The notes beneath the pieces were generated by a model, which saw nothing but the letters and a program-made list of their open reading frames with translations, made no database searches and was not told the origin of the DNA. The position numbers were made by a program, and so were the translations under genes. Positions 58,111 to 64,000 of a DNA stretch of 64,000 nucleotides are shown here, in pieces (the stretch's first letter is position 1; each line of letters starts with the position of its first letter). The stretch spans positions 62,001 to 126,000 of the forward strand of contig NZ_JAPFPY010000003.1 of the NCBI RefSeq assembly GCF_026240945.1, in the 5' to 3' direction. This stretch comes from Mycolicibacterium sp. J2. Its GTDB lineage: Bacteria > Actinomycetota > Actinomycetes > Mycobacteriales > Mycobacteriaceae.

Positions 58111-58131
58111 TCGAACACATGTTCGATTATG
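58111..58131 (-). promoter_or_regulatory. Perfect LexA box over the promoter and start of the DUF222/HNH gene
   Basis: TCGAACACATGTTCGA (58111-58126) is the exact palindromic consensus. On the minus strand it overlaps the end of the -10 element CATAAT (58131-58126) and runs through the GTG start codon (58118-58116), spanning about -8 to +8. LexA control of 13E12 genes is known in M. tuberculosis. Confidence 0.88.
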
Positions 58132-58180
58132 CCACTCGGGTGCGACAGGTGGCGCACGAAAATCTGCGCCGAGGGACTGC

Positions 58181-58948
58181 TCAGTCGCTGAGCACACCCG
58201 CGCGCCGCATGGCGGCCGAGATGTGCTCGAAGTCGATCGCGACGTGCGCTCGCGCCAACGCGTCGGCCACGTCGGCGTGTCCGTCGGCGATGGCGTCGAT
58301 CAGGGCCACGTGCTCATCGAGGGCGCGCAATTCCATCTGCCGCATCGTCGCCGGCTCGCCCCACAGGTGCGCCGGGGCAGCGATACTGACCGACGCCTCC
58401 AAGTCCAGCAGCACCCGTTTGAGCACCGCGTTGTGCGTGGTGTCCATGATGGCCAGGTGTAGCGCACTATCTGCCTGCTGCGCGGCAAGCCCGCTTTCGG
58501 CTTGGCGGTAATCCTCGAGGGCCGACCGCAGCCGCGCGACGTCGGCGGGCGTGCGGGACTCGGCCGCGGCTCGGCACACCGCGCCGTGCATCCGACAGAT
58601 GGCATCGCAGCGGTCGCGCAGTTCGGCCGCGCGCATGGTCAGCGTCCTGCCGACCGTCTCGGTGGACGAGTCCGGCCACTGCTGCAGCACGTAGGACCCA
58701 CCGCCGCGGCCGCGCCGCGTCTCGACCAGCCCGCGTTCGACCAGTCGGGCCAGCGCGGCGCGGACCGTCATCCGGCCGACCCGCAGGGCGGCGGCGAGTT
58801 CACGCTCGGCGGGCAGCCGCGCGCCGGGCAGATATTCACCGATGGCGATGGCGGTGACCAGCCGGTCGGTGATCTCGTCGACCCGCGTGTTGGGCTCGAG
58901 TTCGCGGTCGAGCAAGCCCGGCATGCCGGCCCCGATCGGCTGTGTCAT
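58181..58948 (-). CDS. GntR/FadR family regulator
   Basis: A 255-residue regulator with an N-terminal GntR winged helix (about 25-85, with LPAERELAAALRVGRMTVRAALARL) and a C-terminal FCD-type ligand domain (about 105-250). The His-rich metal/ligand pocket of FCD proteins is suggested by LHLAIMDTTHNAVL and LDEHVALIDAI. It is divergent from the peptidase-like gene and the permease, which it probably controls. ATG 58948 has a GAGAGGGG-type site. Confidence 0.85.
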   Translation of the reverse strand: MTQPIGAGMPGLLDRELEPNTRVDEITDRLVTAIAIGEYLPGARLPAERELAAALRVGRMTVRAALARLVERGLVETRRGRGGGSYVLQQWPDSSTETVGRTLTMRAAELRDRCDAICRMHGAVCRAAAESRTPADVARLRSALEDYRQAESGLAAQQADSALHLAIMDTTHNAVLKRVLLDLEASVSIAAPAHLWGEPATMRQMELRALDEHVALIDAIADGHADVADALARAHVAIDFEHISAAMRRAGVLSD

Positions 58949-59010
58949 ACCCCTGCCCCTCTCCCTCACGCGACCACAGTATCGACGCCGTTTGTTAAAA
59001 CTCGATTAAT

Positions 59011-59027
59011 GGTCTTGCAGTGAGACC
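59011..59027. promoter_or_regulatory. Operator candidate for the GntR regulator
   Basis: GGTCT-N7-AGACC is a perfect inverted repeat in the 101-nt divergent gap, 23 nt before ATG 59050. Its size fits a GntR/FadR-type operator. Confidence 0.5.
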
Positions 59028-59049
59028 TTTTCCGGCTCATGCTGCCTTC

Positions 59050-59967
59050 ATGCCACGCACGACGCAGACCATCCCGTTCCGCGATCATCAGACCTGGGTC
59101 CAGATCACCACGCCGGAATCCGAGCGCCCCGAGGCGCTGCCCCTGTTCGTCTTGCACGGTGGACCCGGGATGGCGCACAACTACGTGGCCAATATCGCCG
59201 AGCTGGCCGACGAGACCGGTCGCACCGTCATCCACTACGACCAGATCGGCTGCGGCAACAGCACTCATCTGCCGGACGCACCCGCGGAGTTCTGGACCCC
59301 GGACCTGTTCGTCGAGGAGTTCCACACCGTCCGCACCGCGCTGGGCCTCGACCGCTATCACGTCCTTGGACAGTCCTGGGGCGGCATGCTCGGCGCCGAA
59401 ATCGCGGTGCGCCGCCCCGACGGACTGGCGTCGCTGTCCATCTGCAACTCCCCCGCCTCGATGCAACTGTGGGTCGAGGGAGCGGCCGAACTGCGGGCAC
59501 AGCTGCCCGCCACCACCCAGGCGGCACTGGTGCGGCACGAGGCCGACGGCACCGTCACCGACCCGGAGTACCTTGCCGCGACCGCCGAGTTCTACCGCCG
59601 CCACGTGTGCCGAGTCGAGCCGATGCCCAAGGACTTCGCCGACAGCGAGGCACAGATGGAAGCCGAACCGACCGTCTACCACACCATGAACGGGCCCAAC
59701 GAGTTTCACGTCATCGGCACCCTGCGCGACTGGACGGTGATCGAGCGATTGCCGGAAATCATCGCCCCGGTGCTCGTCGTCGCCGGCGAGTTCGATGAGG
59801 CCACGCCCGCGACATGGCAACCCTATGTCGACAACATCGCCGACGTCCGCAGTCACGTCTTCCCCGACACCAGTCACTGCACGCATCTGGAGAAGCCCGC
59901 CGAGTTCCGCGCGGTCATCGCCAATTTCCTCGCTTCCCACGATCTGGCCGCCGCCGCCCGGGTCTGA
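59050..59967 (+). CDS. Proline iminopeptidase-family alpha/beta hydrolase
   Basis: A 305-residue cytoplasmic alpha/beta hydrolase close to prolyl aminopeptidases and L-amino acid amidases. The HGGPG motif (about 36-40), nucleophile Ser in GQSWGG (about 107-112), the acid near VAGEFDEATP (about 248) and His in DTSHCTHLEKP (about 274-281) are present. Located between a GntR regulator and an amino acid permease, it likely hydrolyses an imported peptide or amide. ATG 59050 is preferred; a GTG at 59020 would overlap the putative operator. Confidence 0.85.
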   Translation: MPRTTQTIPFRDHQTWVQITTPESERPEALPLFVLHGGPGMAHNYVANIAELADETGRTVIHYDQIGCGNSTHLPDAPAEFWTPDLFVEEFHTVRTALGLDRYHVLGQSWGGMLGAEIAVRRPDGLASLSICNSPASMQLWVEGAAELRAQLPATTQAALVRHEADGTVTDPEYLAATAEFYRRHVCRVEPMPKDFADSEAQMEAEPTVYHTMNGPNEFHVIGTLRDWTVIERLPEIIAPVLVVAGEFDEATPATWQPYVDNIADVRSHVFPDTSHCTHLEKPAEFRAVIANFLASHDLAAAARV

Positions 59968-59993
59968 CCCCACCACCACCTGACAGGACACCC

Positions 59994-61385
59994 ATGGCCA
60001 CCACCTCCACCCACCTCACCACCGGTGAGGGGCAGCGAAGTCTCGAATCATTCGGCTACAAACAGGAACTCAACCGGTCCATCTCGACGCTGGACCTGGT
60101 CGTATACGGCCTGGTGTTCATGGTGCCTATCGCGCCGTGGACCATCTTCGGCACCGTCTACAACAGCGCCGCCGGAATGGTGCCGCTGGTCTATCTCATC
60201 GGGCTCGTCGCCATGGTGTTCACCGCCCTGGCCTACGCGCAGATGGCCAAGTCGTTCCCGTTGGCCGGCTCGGTGTTCGCCTATGTGGGCCGCGGCATCC
60301 ACCCCGGGCTGGGATTCTTCGCCGGCTGGGCCATCCTGCTGGATTACCTGCTGATTCCCACCCTGCTGTACGTGTTCGCCGCCGAATCGATGATCGGCCT
60401 GTTTCCCGGAACACCGCGCTGGCTGTGGGCGATCGTCTTCGTGATCGTGAACACCGCGATCAATCTGTTGGGCGTGGGCTCGCTGAAGATCGTGAACCGC
60501 ATCTTCCTGGCCCTCGAGCTGGTCTTCCTGGTGGTCTTCGTCGTCATCGCGGTGCGCGCCATCAACGGACAGTCGCTGCCGAACGTCGCGTGGAGCACCA
60601 CCCCGATCTGGAATTCCGAGGCCATCAGCGCACCCCTGATCGCGGCCGCCCTGTCGATCGCCGTGCTGAGCTTCCTCGGTTTCGACGGTATCTCCACGCT
60701 GGCCGAGGAGTCGACCGGCAAGAAGAACCCCGCGGGGCGGGCCATGATCATCGCCCTGTTCGTGGTCGCCGGATTGTTCATCACCCAGACCTGGTTGGCC
60801 AGCCTGCTCGCCGGCGGCCGCGCGTCCTTCAGCGACGACGAGGTCGGTAACGCCTTTTTCCTCTTGGTGCAGGCGGCCTCCAACACCGGCTGGATGAATG
60901 CCTTCTTCGTGGTCAACGTGCTGGCGGTCGGCTTCGCCAATGCGATGGCCGCGCAGGCCGCCACCAGCCGGCTGCTGTTCTCGATGAGCCGGGATCGTCA
61001 ACTGCCGGCATTTCTGTCCAACATCAGCTCTCGCAAAGTCCCGTTCGCAGCCATCCTCGTGGTGAGCGCACTCAGCCTGGTGCTGGTGCTGTTCTTCGTC
61101 GGTCAGATCGGTCTGATCTCCTCCCTGGTGAACTTCGGCGCCCTGTTCGGATTCTGCCTGCTGCACATCTCGGTGGCCTGGTACTACCTGGTGCGCAAGA
61201 AGTCGAAGAACTACCTGTTGCACGGGGTGGTGCCGCTGGTGGGTCTGTTGATCATCGGGTACGTGCTGTTCAACGCCGACCCGCTGGCCAAGATCGGCGG
61301 CCTGGTGTGGTTGGCGATCGGCGCAATCGTCTTCGGCGCCAACGTGATACGAGGCCGCCGGCAGGTGGAGCCGGTCGCCGGCTAG
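59994..61385 (+). CDS. APC superfamily amino acid permease
   Basis: A 463-residue integral membrane protein with about 12 helices. The N-terminal STLDLVVYGLVFMVPIAPWTIFG, the SFLGFDGISTLAEES segment near residue 225 (APC signature) and LLFSMSRDRQLP near 327 are typical. It is predicted to bring in an amino acid, amide or small peptide-like compound, working with the hydrolase 26 nt upstream. ATG 59994 has ACAGGA upstream. A long hairpin follows. Confidence 0.88.
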   Translation: MATTSTHLTTGEGQRSLESFGYKQELNRSISTLDLVVYGLVFMVPIAPWTIFGTVYNSAAGMVPLVYLIGLVAMVFTALAYAQMAKSFPLAGSVFAYVGRGIHPGLGFFAGWAILLDYLLIPTLLYVFAAESMIGLFPGTPRWLWAIVFVIVNTAINLLGVGSLKIVNRIFLALELVFLVVFVVIAVRAINGQSLPNVAWSTTPIWNSEAISAPLIAAALSIAVLSFLGFDGISTLAEESTGKKNPAGRAMIIALFVVAGLFITQTWLASLLAGGRASFSDDEVGNAFFLLVQAASNTGWMNAFFVVNVLAVGFANAMAAQAATSRLLFSMSRDRQLPAFLSNISSRKVPFAAILVVSALSLVLVLFFVGQIGLISSLVNFGALFGFCLLHISVAWYYLVRKKSKNYLLHGVVPLVGLLIIGYVLFNADPLAKIGGLVWLAIGAIVFGANVIRGRRQVEPVAG

Positions 61386-61395
61386 GAGTTCGACC

Positions 61396-61431
61396 GCGGA
61401 AAGCGATATCGCGGGCGATATCGCTTTCCGC
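61396..61431. terminator. 17-bp perfect hairpin between convergent genes
   Basis: Bases 61396-61412 pair perfectly with 61415-61431 around a 2-base centre; each arm contains GCGATATCGC, so smaller hairpins can form as well. It lies 10 nt after the permease stop and 10 nt before the glycosylase stop. It is likely a bidirectional terminator, although no U tract follows. Confidence 0.6.
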
Positions 61432-61441
61432 GCTCGAGTGC

Positions 61442-62638
61442 CTACACCCGGCGCCGCAACTCGCCCACCAGATCCCCCCGGTCGCCGACCGTCACCGCAC
61501 CGACGCCCAGCCACGTGGCCATCGCCTGCAACTGCGGCGCCAGCGCGCCGGCCACTCGAGACCGGTCCCGGCCGTCTTCGGCGAAAGCACCGACGACATG
61601 CAGGGCCTCATCGGTGCGTTTGAGGTCGACCCGGCCGACCAACTCACCGTCGAGCAGGAATGGCCATACGTAGTAACCGAATTGGCGTTTGGGCGCGGGC
61701 ACGTAGATCTCGATGCGGTAGCGGAAATTGAACAGCCGCTCGACGCGGGGACGGAAGAAGATCAGCGGGTCGAACGGGCACAGCAGCGCCGTACCCCGGT
61801 CGATACGCGGGATCCGCACCCCGGCCCGCAGATACGCGGGTACGCCGTCGATCTCCACGGGTTCCAGCAAGCCCTCGTCGACCAGCGCGGCCACCGTGGG
61901 CTTGCTCTGTTTCGGGCTCAGCCGGAAGTAGTCGCGCAGGTCGGTCTCCGTCGCCACCCCGAGCGCGCCGGCCGCGCGCAAGATCAGTTCGCGCAGCGCC
62001 TGCTCGTCGTCGACCTCGCGGGCCAGCACCTCCGGCGGCAGCACCTTCTCGGTGAGGTCGTAATGGCGCGCGAAGCCGACCCGGGTGGCCGTGGTCAGCC
62101 GGCCGGACGCGAACAGCGCCTCGGCCACCCACTTCGTCTCGCTGCGATCCCACCAGGGGCCTTTTCGGCCCCGCGGTTCGGATTCCAGGTACGCCTCGAT
62201 CTGGCCGGCAGTAGACGGCCCCAGCACGTCGACGGCAGCGATGACGTCCTCCACCAGCTGCGGATTCTTGCGGACGATCTCGGTGCCCCACCGGCCGTGG
62301 GTGTACTCCCGCATCCGCCAGCGCAACAACGGCCAGTCCTCGACGGCCATCAGCGCCGCCTCGTGCGCCCAGTATTCGACCAGCAGGCGCGGCGCCCGGG
62401 CGCTGTGACTCCAGGCCGCGCGGTCCAGCACGTCGCGGTCATAGGCACCGAGTCTGCTGAACACCGGTGCGTAGTGGGCGCGCACCGCGACCGACACTGA
62501 GTCCAGCTGCAACACCTGGATCCGGGAGATCAGCCGCTTGAGGTGCGCGCGGGTCACCGCGCCGGCCGGCGGGCTGTCGTGAAAGCCCTGCGCGGCGACG
62601 GCGATGCGGCGGGCCTGAGCGACGGTCAGAGAGGACAC
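61442..62638 (-). CDS. AlkX/YcaQ-like winged-helix DNA glycosylase
   Basis: A 398-residue member of the HTH_42 (YcaQ/AlkZ) family, whose characterised members unhook interstrand DNA crosslinks or remove bulky alkylpurines. The catalytic Q-hydrophobic-D motif QLD in IQVLQLDSVSV (about residues 37-47) is of the YcaQ (AlkX) type. Winged helices follow at about 140-300, then a beta-rich C-terminus (FGYYVWPFLLDGELVGRVDLK). The GTG start at 62638 is preferred: a RecA-NDp-like promoter places the transcript start there, and the upstream ATG 62656 lies inside that promoter with no ribosome site. Confidence 0.82.
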   Translation of the reverse strand: MSSLTVAQARRIAVAAQGFHDSPPAGAVTRAHLKRLISRIQVLQLDSVSVAVRAHYAPVFSRLGAYDRDVLDRAAWSHSARAPRLLVEYWAHEAALMAVEDWPLLRWRMREYTHGRWGTEIVRKNPQLVEDVIAAVDVLGPSTAGQIEAYLESEPRGRKGPWWDRSETKWVAEALFASGRLTTATRVGFARHYDLTEKVLPPEVLAREVDDEQALRELILRAAGALGVATETDLRDYFRLSPKQSKPTVAALVDEGLLEPVEIDGVPAYLRAGVRIPRIDRGTALLCPFDPLIFFRPRVERLFNFRYRIEIYVPAPKRQFGYYVWPFLLDGELVGRVDLKRTDEALHVVGAFAEDGRDRSRVAGALAPQLQAMATWLGVGAVTVGDRGDLVGELRRRV

Positions 62639-62644
62639 CCGGCC

Positions 62645-62667
62645 ATCGTTGCGCATGGCACCGACAA
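62645..62667 (-). promoter_or_regulatory. RecA-NDp-like promoter of the glycosylase gene
   Basis: Minus strand TTGTCGGTGC (62667-62658), seven bases, AACGAT (62650-62645), then 6 nt to the GTG at 62638. The -35 part matches the recA and chiZ motifs in nine of ten bases and the spacing is identical; the -10 lacks the first T of TANNNT. Function is inferred. Confidence 0.55.
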
Positions 62668-62673
62668 CAGTGC

Positions 62674-63135
62674 TCAGCGGTGGTACGAGCAGAACCGGTA
62701 GCGCAGCCCCGAGCCGCTGGTCAGCCAGTCCCCGCGGATCACCGACCAGGAATCGTCGAGGGTGGGCGCGAAGGCATCACCGTCGACGTCGACGTCGATC
62801 TCGGTGATCTCGACGCGGTCGGCCAGCGGCAGCGCCAGTTCGTATAGCTGGGCCCCGCCGATCACCCAACCGTCGAGGTCATCCGGCAGTGCGGTGACCA
62901 CCTCGGCCCCGTCGGCCACATAGTGGGCGTCGCGGGTCACCACCACGTTGCGGCGCCCGGGCAGCGGGCGCACTCTGGCGGGCAGCGACTCCCAGGTGAG
63001 CCGGCCCATGATCACGGTCTGACCCACGGTCAGCTCCTTGAACCGGGCCTGGTCTTCGGGCAGCCGCCACGGGATGCCGTTGTCCAGTCCGATCACCCCG
63101 GAGGCGGACTGGGCCCAGATGAGCGCTGTCGTCAT
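62674..63135 (-). CDS. dfrA: Dihydrofolate reductase
   Basis: NADPH-dependent reduction of dihydrofolate to tetrahydrofolate; target of trimethoprim-type antifolates. The 153 residues show [24 protein letters not shown] (about 6-29, with the conserved WRLPED), [12 protein letters not shown] (about 41-52), RRNVVVTRD and [14 protein letters not shown] (about 90-103). ATG 63135 overlaps the thyA stop by 4 nt (ATGA), so dfrA and thyA form one coupled operon, as in M. tuberculosis. Confidence 0.96.
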   Translation of the reverse strand: MTTALIWAQSASGVIGLDNGIPWRLPEDQARFKELTVGQTVIMGRLTWESLPARVRPLPGRRNVVVTRDAHYVADGAEVVTALPDDLDGWVIGGAQLYELALPLADRVEITEIDVDVDGDAFAPTLDDSWSVIRGDWLTSGSGLRYRFCSYHR

Positions 63136-63932
63136 ACCGCCACGGGCGCCTTGATGCCCGGATGCGGATCGTAGTTCTTGATCTCGATATCGTCGTAGGT
63201 GTAGTCGAATATCGAATCACGCTGGGCCAGAACGAGTTCCGGATACGGTCGGGGGTCACGCGAAAGCTGCAGGGTGACCTGCTCGACATGGTTGTCGTAG
63301 ATGTGGCAGTCCCCGCCGGTCCAGATGAACTCCCCCACGCCCAGACCGGCTTGGGCGGCCATCATGTGGGTCAGCAGGGCGTAGCTGGCGATGTTGAACG
63401 GAACCCCGAGGAACAGGTCGGCGCTGCGCTGGTACAGCTGGCAGCTCAGCCGGCCGTCGGCCACGTAGAACTGGAAGAATGCGTGACACGGCGGCAGCGC
63501 CATCTGCGGGATTTCCCCGACGTTCCAGGCTGACACGATGTTGCGGCGCGAGTCCGGGTCCCGCTTGAGTAGCTCCAAAGACGCGCTGATCTGGTCGATG
63601 TGCTCCCCGGAGGGGGTGGGCCAGGACCGCCACTGCACGCCGTACACCGGGCCCAGATCCCCTGTCTCGGAAGCCCACTCGTCCCAGATCGTGACACCGT
63701 GGTCCTGCAGCCAGCGCACGTTGGAGTCACCGCGCAGGAACCACAGCAGCTCGTAGACGATCGACTTGGTGTGCACCTTCTTGGTGGTGATCAGGGGAAA
63801 GCCGGCGGTGAGGTCATAGCGCATCTGGTGCCCGAACAGGCTGCGCGTCCCGGTGCCGGTGCGGTCGGATTTCGGCGTGCCCCGCTCCAGCACCAGACGC
63901 AACAGATCCTCGTACGGGGTGACAATCGGCAC
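63132..63932 (-). CDS. thyA: Thymidylate synthase ThyA
   Basis: Makes dTMP from dUMP and methylene-tetrahydrofolate, yielding dihydrofolate that DfrA recycles. It has 266 residues, with the N-terminal [26 protein letters not shown] and the catalytic Cys in [12 protein letters not shown] (about 149). [14 protein letters not shown] and the C-terminal IKAPVAV are standard. The GTG start at 63932 is preferred because TAAGCT ends 6 nt upstream (leaderless); a GTG at 63938 is also in frame. Confidence 0.95.
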   Translation of the reverse strand: MPIVTPYEDLLRLVLERGTPKSDRTGTGTRSLFGHQMRYDLTAGFPLITTKKVHTKSIVYELLWFLRGDSNVRWLQDHGVTIWDEWASETGDLGPVYGVQWRSWPTPSGEHIDQISASLELLKRDPDSRRNIVSAWNVGEIPQMALPPCHAFFQFYVADGRLSCQLYQRSADLFLGVPFNIASYALLTHMMAAQAGLGVGEFIWTGGDCHIYDNHVEQVTLQLSRDPRPYPELVLAQRDSIFDYTYDDIEIKNYDPHPGIKAPVAV

Positions 63933-63938
63933 GCGCAC

Positions 63939-63944
63939 AGCTTA
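63939..63944 (-). promoter_or_regulatory. -10 element for leaderless thyA
   Basis: Minus strand TAAGCT ends 6 nt before the GTG at 63932. Confidence 0.5.
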
Positions 63945-63972
63945 CGTCCGAACCTGGGGTAGAACGGACACC

Positions 63973-64000
63973 ATGCCGATCACCCACGACACCATCACCA
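63973..64000 (+). CDS. Start of a divergent gene, probably dienelactone hydrolase-like (Rv2765 position)
   Basis: Only nine codons (MPITHDTIT) are visible before the window ends. The beginning and position, divergent from thyA, resemble M. tuberculosis Rv2765, a dienelactone-hydrolase-type protein. TAGAAC (63960-63965) ends 7 nt upstream, a weak leaderless -10. Identity rests on synteny and very little sequence. Confidence 0.4.

Noticed and set aside
56874..58511. Plus-strand open frame (545 codons) opposite the DUF222/HNH and GntR genes
   Set aside because: Arg/Pro/His-rich antisense translation crossing two real genes; no start signal or domain.
60048..61514. Minus-strand open frame (488 codons) opposite the permease
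   Set aside because: His/Gln/Asp-rich antisense of hydrophobic codons; no domain and no ribosome site.

Overview
The window is chromosomal, GC-rich mycobacterial DNA. It probably comes from a fast-growing species (Mycolicibacterium type), because it keeps the gene order of the M. tuberculosis Rv2707-Rv2765 region while lacking or replacing several genes. Recognisable landmarks in order are sigB-ideR, sthA, nrdR-chiZ/lexA, hflX-dapF-miaA-miaB, recX-recA, the clgR-psp locus, pgsA-argA-ftsK, rnj-dapA and dfrA-thyA. The recA gene has no intein. Family names and Rv equivalences come from recognising the protein sequences; no database search was run.

Layout. 1-3.1 kb: SDR (cut by the window edge), RidA, a frameshifted DUF952 gene, small zinc-type proteins and a YihY membrane protein. 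3.1-5.1 kb: sigB and ideR. 5.1-11 kb: DUF4192 protein, a pair of CNNM/CBS membrane proteins preceded by a very basic leader ORF, transhydrogenase SthA and a secreted serine protease. 11-14 kb: PAC2 protein, alpha/beta hydrolase and PhzF-like protein. 14-18 kb: nrdR, chiZ and lexA around a dense DNA-damage control region, then an LGFP-repeat envelope protein. 18-28 kb: lipid and redox accessory block (FadE20, BisC-like molybdoenzyme, an acyl-CoA operon ending in its own TetR gene, and a PE-PPE-domain hydrolase). 28-36.6 kb: tRNA modification and lysine biosynthesis genes in overlapping operons. 36.6-41.2 kb: a gluABCD-type glutamate ABC transporter, a TetR gene and an SDR, an apparent insertion relative to M. 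tuberculosis. 41.3-45.4 kb: recX-recA, a 31-bp tandem repeat, a glycosyltransferase and an epoxide-hydrolase-like gene. 45.4-51.2 kb: envelope-stress psp genes, pgsA, argA, ftsK. 51.3-56 kb: monooxygenase, mycofactocin-type SDR, methyltransferase, rnj, dapA. 56-64 kb: deaminase, an SOS-controlled DUF222/HNH gene, a GntR/peptidase/permease module, an AlkX/YcaQ-like DNA glycosylase, dfrA and thyA.

Regulation visible in sequence. DNA damage is the strongest theme. LexA boxes lie before lexA, chiZ, recA and the DUF222/HNH gene, the last one containing the gene's own start codon. Promoters of the LexA-independent RecA-NDp (PafBC) type precede recA and chiZ, and a close match precedes the glycosylase gene. 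SigE-type promoters with an identical 17-nt spacer precede sigB and clgR, linking stress sigma control to the psp genes. Many genes appear to be leaderless, with a TANNNT -10 element 5-8 nt before the start codon.

No rRNA, tRNA, CRISPR array or insertion sequence was seen, and no stretch longer than 300 bases lacks a gene. The most notable observations are the DNA-damage promoter set, the Arg-rich leader ORF before the CNNM pair, the tandem repeats beside recA and at the end of the SDR gene, and the frameshifted DUF952 gene.
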